A stretch of DNA of 64,000 nucleotides. Source: Alphaproteobacteria bacterium. GTDB lineage: Bacteria; Pseudomonadota; Alphaproteobacteria; Micavibrionales; Micavibrionaceae. Both the position numbers and the translations under genes were made by a program. This document shows, one piece after another, positions 59,533-64,000 of the stretch (its first letter is position 1; every line of letters starts with the position of its first letter). The notes under the pieces are model-generated. The model saw nothing but the letters and a program-made list of their open reading frames with translations, was not told the origin of the DNA and searched no databases. The DNA is taken from NCBI GenBank assembly GCA_016125135.1, contig WGMJ01000002.1, forward strand, positions 1 through 64,000, in the 5' to 3' direction.

Positions 59533-60600
59533 ATGAAAAAACGCTATATTTTATTGATAATTATAGGTGTTCTAGTTCTAGGGCTGATTGGTGCGCGCCT
59601 GTATCTTCCTTATTGGGTAACTGACTACGTGAACGGACAAATCGCCAAGCTGGATAATTACACAGGGAGTGTTACCGATATCGATATTCATCTCTGGCGG
59701 GGGGCCTATTCCATCCACGGTATGAATATTTTCAAAAAGCGCGGCGGATTGAAAGAGCCTTTTGCAGCGGCTGATAAAATTGATCTGTCGATAGAATGGA
59801 AGGCGCTTTTTAAGGGTGCGGTCGTTGCCGAAGCGGATATTAGAAATATCGATTTGAATTTCTCGCGTAGCCAGACGGGCACGGGCGAAAGCTGGGGCGA
59901 TTTTATAGATTCTCTTTCGCCGTTTGATATTAACCGGCTGCAAGTGCATGGGGGGAAAGCTTCTTATATTAACCGCTATGCCAGCCCTGATGTAAATATA
60001 GCGATAGATAATGTCTCTTTGCTTGTTACAAACCTGCAGAACGTAAACAAGAATGATAAAGCGCTACCCTCCCATTTGAAGGTCAACGGTGTTTCAACGG
60101 GGCGGGGTCAGCTCGATATCGTTGGTGATATTAATATTCTAAAGGATACCCCCGACTTTGACATTGCCGCCAAGCTTGAAAACGCGGCATTGCCTGCGTT
60201 TAACAATTTTACAAGTGATGTTCTGGCAGTAGATTTCGAGGCGGGAACGATCAGTGTGTATTCCGAGCTTGCGGCAGCAAATGGGCGTTTAGTTGGTTAC
60301 GTGAAGCCGATCGCGACAGACATAGAGATGGTGGATATTGAACAGGATACAAATCCTTTCAATGCGCTGTGGCAATCTTTTGTGTCTGTTTTTGTCGAGC
60401 TTTTTTCCAATCACAGTGAAGACCAGTTTGCGATGCGCATTCCTGTTGAGGGCAATATCAATAACCCCGATCAGGATTTGTGGGCGACGTTCTTGAGTAT
60501 TTTTGAAAACGCCTTTGGCAGGGCATTTTCGCGCAGCGCAGATGAAGGGATAGACTTTCGTGAAGTGCTTAAAGAGCAGGGATCTTCTCGAGCGGAATAA
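59533..60600 (+). CDS. DUF748/AsmA-like membrane-anchored protein
   Basis: One N-terminal membrane segment (residues 5-24, YILLIIIGVLVLGLIGARLY) and a long periplasmic beta-rich part with AsmA/DUF748-like text: YWVTDYVNGQIAKLDNYTG near the start, IHGMNIFKKRGG, and a repeated LKVNGVSTGRGQLDIVGD-type strand. Such proteins are thought to take part in lipid or envelope transport between membranes. 355 residues. Begins 50 nt after uxuB; its end overlaps that of the convergent kdgK by 32 nt. Role here unknown. Confidence 0.65.
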   Translation: MKKRYILLIIIGVLVLGLIGARLYLPYWVTDYVNGQIAKLDNYTGSVTDIDIHLWRGAYSIHGMNIFKKRGGLKEPFAAADKIDLSIEWKALFKGAVVAEADIRNIDLNFSRSQTGTGESWGDFIDSLSPFDINRLQVHGGKASYINRYASPDVNIAIDNVSLLVTNLQNVNKNDKALPSHLKVNGVSTGRGQLDIVGDINILKDTPDFDIAAKLENAALPAFNNFTSDVLAVDFEAGTISVYSELAAANGRLVGYVKPIATDIEMVDIEQDTNPFNALWQSFVSVFVELFSNHSEDQFAMRIPVEGNINNPDQDLWATFLSIFENAFGRAFSRSADEGIDFREVLKEQGSSRAE

Positions 60601-61495
60601 GCGCGCCGCGATGCTGGATGACTTCAGCCGCAAGTTTATGGCCCCAGAGCGCTGATTCCTGCATTGTTTTGCCCAAAAGCCTGCCGCATAAATAAGCGGC
60701 GTTAAAAGAATCACCCGCAGCTGTTGTATCAACGGCTTTAATGGCAGGGCGTGGTGGTATTTCACCGTGTTTTTCCATGCCGCTTTCCCAGATCAGCGCG
60801 TTCTTCTTGCCGCATTTCACGATAATTTCTTTTGCACCAAGGGCCTTGATACGCTCGAGCGTTGCAAGCGGTGTTTCGTCACCAAAGACAGTCTGGTTTT
60901 CATCGTTGGTGGGGAGAACAATATCAGACTGCATCATCATATTGGTCATCCACGCGGCGGCTTCTTCCTTGCCCCAGCCTGCGGCGCGGTAATTTGTATC
61001 GAAAACAGTTTTTACACCCTTTGCCCGCAGTTTTTTAAAGAGAGCGATGAGTTTTTGCCTATCATCATTGCTTAAAATCATCAGTGAAATGGCGGACGCA
61101 TAAACAAGATCATAGCTCTGGATTTTTTCTAATATCTCTGCGCTTTCAGGCAGCTGGAAAAAAATACGGGCAGCGGAATTATCGCGAAAGAAAGTATAGT
61201 CGCGGTTACCATCTTTATCGGTATCGGCAAAGTAGAGACCCGCATTGCGTTTTTCTGTCGTGGCAACGGTTGAAGTATCAAGACCGCTTGTTTGCCAGTA
61301 TTCCAGCATGGCACGGCTAAAGCGGTCTTGCCCGAGGGCTGTGACATAGGACGCTTCTATCTCGTGCGCCTTGCCGATACGACCCAGATACCATGCCATG
61401 TTCAGCGTGTCGCCGCCGCAGGACTGGCGGTAAGTGCCATCCCCTGCGGGCTGCATTTCAATCATACATTCACCGATTGCGGCAACGTGTTTCAT
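60569..61495 (-). CDS. kdgK: 2-keto-3-deoxygluconate kinase
   Basis: PfkB-family kinase making 2-keto-3-deoxy-6-phosphogluconate from the UxuA product. MKHVAAIGECMIEMQPAG at the start, GGDTLNMAWYLGR, the substrate motif DTNYRAAGW and the ATP/anion-hole motif VDTTAAGDSFNAAYL with catalytic Asp. 308 residues. Divergent from eda: only 16 nt separate the two start codons, so each promoter must lie in the other's coding region or be shared. Confidence 0.93.
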   Translation of the reverse strand: MKHVAAIGECMIEMQPAGDGTYRQSCGGDTLNMAWYLGRIGKAHEIEASYVTALGQDRFSRAMLEYWQTSGLDTSTVATTEKRNAGLYFADTDKDGNRDYTFFRDNSAARIFFQLPESAEILEKIQSYDLVYASAISLMILSNDDRQKLIALFKKLRAKGVKTVFDTNYRAAGWGKEEAAAWMTNMMMQSDIVLPTNDENQTVFGDETPLATLERIKALGAKEIIVKCGKKNALIWESGMEKHGEIPPRPAIKAVDTTAAGDSFNAAYLCGRLLGKTMQESALWGHKLAAEVIQHRGALIPLEKIPAL

Positions 61496-61511
61496 GGTGT
61501 TTACTATAGCG

Positions 61512-62141
61512 ATGTCAGACTATCTCCGCCAGATGTTCCGTGAGACACGCATATTGCCTGTTGTCACAATCGAAAATGCCACTGATGCACCGCATTTGGT
61601 GCAAGCGCTGGCGGCAGGTGGTATTCACAATATAGAAATTACGATGCGTACAGATACCTCGCTCGAGGCAATGAAGGCAATCATTAGCACCCATGCAGAT
61701 ATGATTGTTGGCGCTGGTACTGTCTTTACGCCGGAGCAAGCCAGTGCCGCCGTGAAAGCGGGTGCGCGCTATATCGTCAGCCCGGGTTATAGCGAGAAAG
61801 TGCACGAAGCCTGTAATGATATGAGCGTTGCGTATTTGCCTGGTGCGGTCACTGCGCATGAAATACAGCAAGCGCAGGAAAGCGGTTTGAGTGTATTGAA
61901 GTTCTTCCCAGCCGAGGCTTCGGGCGGTGTTGCCATGCTGAAAGCTTTGGCGCCGGTTTTTTCAGATATTATTTTTTGCGCGACTGGTGGCGTGAGCTTA
62001 CAAAATGCATCCACCTATTTGGCTTTACCAAATATTGCTGCTGTTGGTATGTCTTCGATAACGCCTGCAGAGGCCCTTGCCGCTAAAGACTGGGATAAAA
62101 TTACGGCGCTGGCACGGCAGGCCGCTGCCCTTTGGCAATAA
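61512..62141 (+). CDS. eda: 2-keto-3-deoxy-6-phosphogluconate aldolase
   Basis: Splits KDPG to pyruvate and glyceraldehyde-3-phosphate, last step of hexuronate and Entner-Doudoroff breakdown. ILPVVTIENATDAPHLVQALAAGG, IEITMRT with the catalytic-type Glu, GAGTVFTPEQA, and LKFFPAEASGG with the Schiff-base Lys, then CATGGV. I start at ATG 61512 (MSDYLRQMF, 209 residues), the family length. The last 41 nt overlap the next, convergent gene. Confidence 0.95.
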   Translation: MSDYLRQMFRETRILPVVTIENATDAPHLVQALAAGGIHNIEITMRTDTSLEAMKAIISTHADMIVGAGTVFTPEQASAAVKAGARYIVSPGYSEKVHEACNDMSVAYLPGAVTAHEIQQAQESGLSVLKFFPAEASGGVAMLKALAPVFSDIIFCATGGVSLQNASTYLALPNIAAVGMSSITPAEALAAKDWDKITALARQAAALWQ

Positions 62142-62838
62142 GATAGGCAGCAGAAAGCTGCAAAGCGGCTGTTGCAAAATAAACACCGGCCAGCATATTA
62201 TCCCCCTGCGCGGCAGCCGAGCAGCCGCCAATAACCGCAGCTGCTTGGTTAATCGTAATAATGGGCACCGCTAGATTCAACTTGCCCGTAATCATACCGA
62301 CAGATGTTCCAAGAGCTGTTACGGCGCCAATTGCTACATGCACGGCAGAGTCAGGTGTCAGGCCATTTTGTAGTGATGATAAAACTCCGTCTGCCAGATA
62401 CATGCTGCCAATCCCCATGCCCATCGTCAGGTAAAACGGGAATGGGTTTTTGTGCGGTTGTGCAATGGCGCTTAAAGTTTTTGCCGTGTTGGTAAACGGC
62501 GCGGCCGAGAAATTAAAAATACCTTTCAGGCTTTCACGGCCAACCTCTCCCCAGTAGTTGGGTGAAAATACTTGACCAACGGTTGCTGCGGTATTCGCCG
62601 CAAAATGCACGACCTCATTAAGATTTGTCTTTACGATTTGGTCGGCGGATAATTTTTGTGAAGGCCCCCATGCCAGCAGGCTTGTATTGGCGATCAGGGA
62701 AGCCGCCGCGCCTGCTGCCCAAAGTTCACCTGCTTCGAAAGCGACTTGCGAGCCAAGCATAACGCCTGCAGCCAGACTAAAGGCGGCACCTGCGCGGGCG
62801 GGCTGTTCTGCCATAAATTTTGTTACCGGGTTTGTCAT
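62101..62838 (-). CDS. Hypothetical membrane protein, 245 aa
   Basis: Not recognised. Ala/Gly-rich with about six weakly hydrophobic segments (near residues 15-35, 40-58, 135-152, 165-185, 190-210, 215-238) and a soluble-looking stretch in between (65-130). Divergent from the LysR regulator across 86 AT-rich nt, the position of a typical LysR target gene. Confidence 0.55.
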   Translation of the reverse strand: MTNPVTKFMAEQPARAGAAFSLAAGVMLGSQVAFEAGELWAAGAAASLIANTSLLAWGPSQKLSADQIVKTNLNEVVHFAANTAATVGQVFSPNYWGEVGRESLKGIFNFSAAPFTNTAKTLSAIAQPHKNPFPFYLTMGMGIGSMYLADGVLSSLQNGLTPDSAVHVAIGAVTALGTSVGMITGKLNLAVPIITINQAAAVIGGCSAAAQGDNMLAGVYFATAALQLSAAYLIAKGQRPAVPAP

Positions 62839-62924
62839 GCCGCCTTTATAGCGGCTGGAATTATATAACTATAATTAATAATATATATATTTATTATAAG
62901 TAATATTTATACTATATTCTGTGT
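62839..62924. promoter_or_regulatory. AT-rich divergent promoter region
   Basis: Nearly all A and T from 62861 to 62916, including ATAATATATATAT and several TATA-like hexamers. It must serve both the membrane-protein gene and lysR. T-N11-A-type LysR sites could sit anywhere in it. Confidence 0.5.
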
Positions 62925-63875
62925 ATGCAGAACATGCTCCATAAAATCGATTTGAATTTGCTAAAGGTCCTGCGTGTATTGCTGGATGACCCGCATGTCA
63001 GCCGTGCGGCGGAAAAACTGGGGCTTACGCAGCCCGCGGTATCGCAGGCACTTTCAAGATTGCGCGTACATTTCAAGGATGAGCTCCTTGTGCGTGGTGG
63101 GCAGGGGTTTGTATTGACCTCTTACGCGGAGAGTATGAAACCTGCCTTGGCCGAATTATGGAGTGCTTTGGATAAATGCATGAGCATTGAGCCAGTGTTC
63201 GATAAAAAAACGTCAAAGCGCCGCTTTGTTGTGGGGATGTATGAGCCAGTCTCAATGGTGCTGGCACCCAATATTATCAAGCGCATGATGCAAGAAGCGC
63301 CGCAAATGAAAGTGGAGATTGTATCGCTTTCATATAATAGCTGGCAGGAAACTTTATCGGCTGGCGAAGCTGATTTGGTAATAACATGGAAATCGCCGGA
63401 TATAAAACCAACGGCGGAAATAAAGCAGCAAATTCTCTATAAAGACCCGCTTAGTTGCTGTATGGCGCCAAGCCACCCGCTGGCTAAAAAGAAGGCCATT
63501 ACAAAAGAGGAATATATAGGCGCGCACCATATGCGGATGTTGTTTCATAATCAAAAAGGAAGTCTGTTTGACACGATGCTGGCTAAACAGGGCTATGTAA
63601 GGGAAAAGATGACAACGGTTCCGTTCTATCTGCAAACGCTGGATATTCTTGCTGAATCAAATTGCATTGTTACAGTGCCTCATTCATCGCTGCTTTACGC
63701 AAAAAAATTCATGGGTAGTAAATTTAACTTTGCGATCAAGAAAATCCCGTTTGATGCCCCGCCGATCGAGGTTATGCAGTTCTGGCATGTGCGGCATCAT
63801 GATGACCCTGCACATAAGTGGCTTCGCAATATGGTTTATGAGGATGCCAAGCAGATCGCGGGTGCAGCGCTCTAA
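62925..63875 (+). CDS. LysR-family transcriptional regulator
   Basis: N-terminal winged helix-turn-helix with HKIDLNLLKVLRVLLDDPHVSRAAEKLGLTQ and PAVSQALSRLRVHFKDELLVR (residues about 5-65), followed by a periplasmic-binding-protein-like effector domain of about 220 residues. KIDLNLL and the spacing resemble the NodD/SyrM-like group (LysR with N-terminal DLNLL). 316 residues. ATG at 62925 or 62934. Inducer unknown; the likely target is the divergent membrane-protein gene. Confidence 0.9.
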   Translation: MQNMLHKIDLNLLKVLRVLLDDPHVSRAAEKLGLTQPAVSQALSRLRVHFKDELLVRGGQGFVLTSYAESMKPALAELWSALDKCMSIEPVFDKKTSKRRFVVGMYEPVSMVLAPNIIKRMMQEAPQMKVEIVSLSYNSWQETLSAGEADLVITWKSPDIKPTAEIKQQILYKDPLSCCMAPSHPLAKKKAITKEEYIGAHHMRMLFHNQKGSLFDTMLAKQGYVREKMTTVPFYLQTLDILAESNCIVTVPHSSLLYAKKFMGSKFNFAIKKIPFDAPPIEVMQFWHVRHHDDPAHKWLRNMVYEDAKQIAGAAL

Positions 63876-64000
63876 TCAACTTTGGGTCAGCGCTTCGCTG
63901 CGGCGTATCTTTGAGACAATATTCTCTGCTTCTGTGAGGCCCGTTCCTGCCTTACCTAGTAAAACCTGAGCTATACGCAGGCTGGACTCTTGCGTTTCGG
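63876..64000 (-). CDS. C-terminal end of an unknown gene running off the window
   Basis: The minus strand is open from the window edge to a TGA at 63876-63878, encoding about 40 residues: ETQESSLRIAQVLLGKAG, then TGLTEAENIVSKIRRSEALTQS. Its stop directly abuts the lysR stop, as expected of a real convergent neighbour in this gene-dense genome. Helical and soluble; family not recognisable from so short a piece. Confidence 0.5.
   Translation of the reverse strand, partial: ETQESSLRIAQVLLGKAGTGLTEAENIVSKIRRSEALTQS

Overview
The window looks like a chromosome segment of an alphaproteobacterium. The signs are the gene run gyrB / recF / dnaN / dnaA / rpsT / mutM, a Usg-family gene, an adenylate kinase with the short zinc-free LID, a thioredoxin-reductase-like ferredoxin-NADP reductase, a COX15-type haem A synthase, and a groESL operon behind a CIRCE element. 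Base composition is near 50% GC with AT-rich spacers. Codon use and gene style are even, and I see no insertion sequence, prophage, CRISPR array, rRNA or tRNA gene. A relative of the Micavibrio group is possible, but that is only an impression.

Layout. 1-5984: the C-terminal part of penicillin-binding protein 1A (with an in-frame TGA near the window edge), an O-antigen-ligase-like membrane protein, the MltG transglycosylase and three unknown genes. 5981-9737: a UbiH-like hydroxylase, an acyl-CoA dehydrogenase and a lytic transglycosylase-like protein. 9738-21268, all on the minus strand: argS, an acyltransferase and gyrB in one overlapping run, then recF, dnaN, dnaA, rpsT, mutM. 21402-23530: the most unusual stretch. 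An XRE-type regulator and a probable tRNA-dependent cyclodipeptide synthase (XYP type) sit 1 nt apart behind a promoter with two perfect dyads, followed by an unknown 188-residue protein. 23525-31421: a sodium/solute symporter, groESL, usg, and a minus-strand run of P-loop kinase, Stf0-type sulfotransferase, 2Fe-2S ferredoxin, membrane protein and ferredoxin reductase. 31447-39215: ctaA, a glycosyltransferase, then secY-adk and rpsM-rpsK-rpoA-rplQ, with the usual ribosomal-protein neighbourhood broken on both sides of secY-adk.

39286-49652: small unknown proteins and a P-loop protein, an RND efflux pump with its adaptor, an OafA-like acyltransferase, and pyrBC. 50051-55330: the stress module spoVR / yeaH / prkA. 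55556-62141: a sugar epimerase and hexuronate catabolism (uxuA, uxuB, kdgK, eda), which together take fructuronate through mannonate and 2-keto-3-deoxygluconate to pyruvate and glyceraldehyde-3-phosphate. 62101-64000: a membrane protein, a LysR regulator divergent from it, and the end of an unknown gene that runs off the window.

Genes are tightly packed. Several adjacent genes overlap by 4 or 8 nt in the same direction, and several converge with 10 to 130 nt of shared coding sequence. Function calls rest on recognisable family motifs; no database search was possible.
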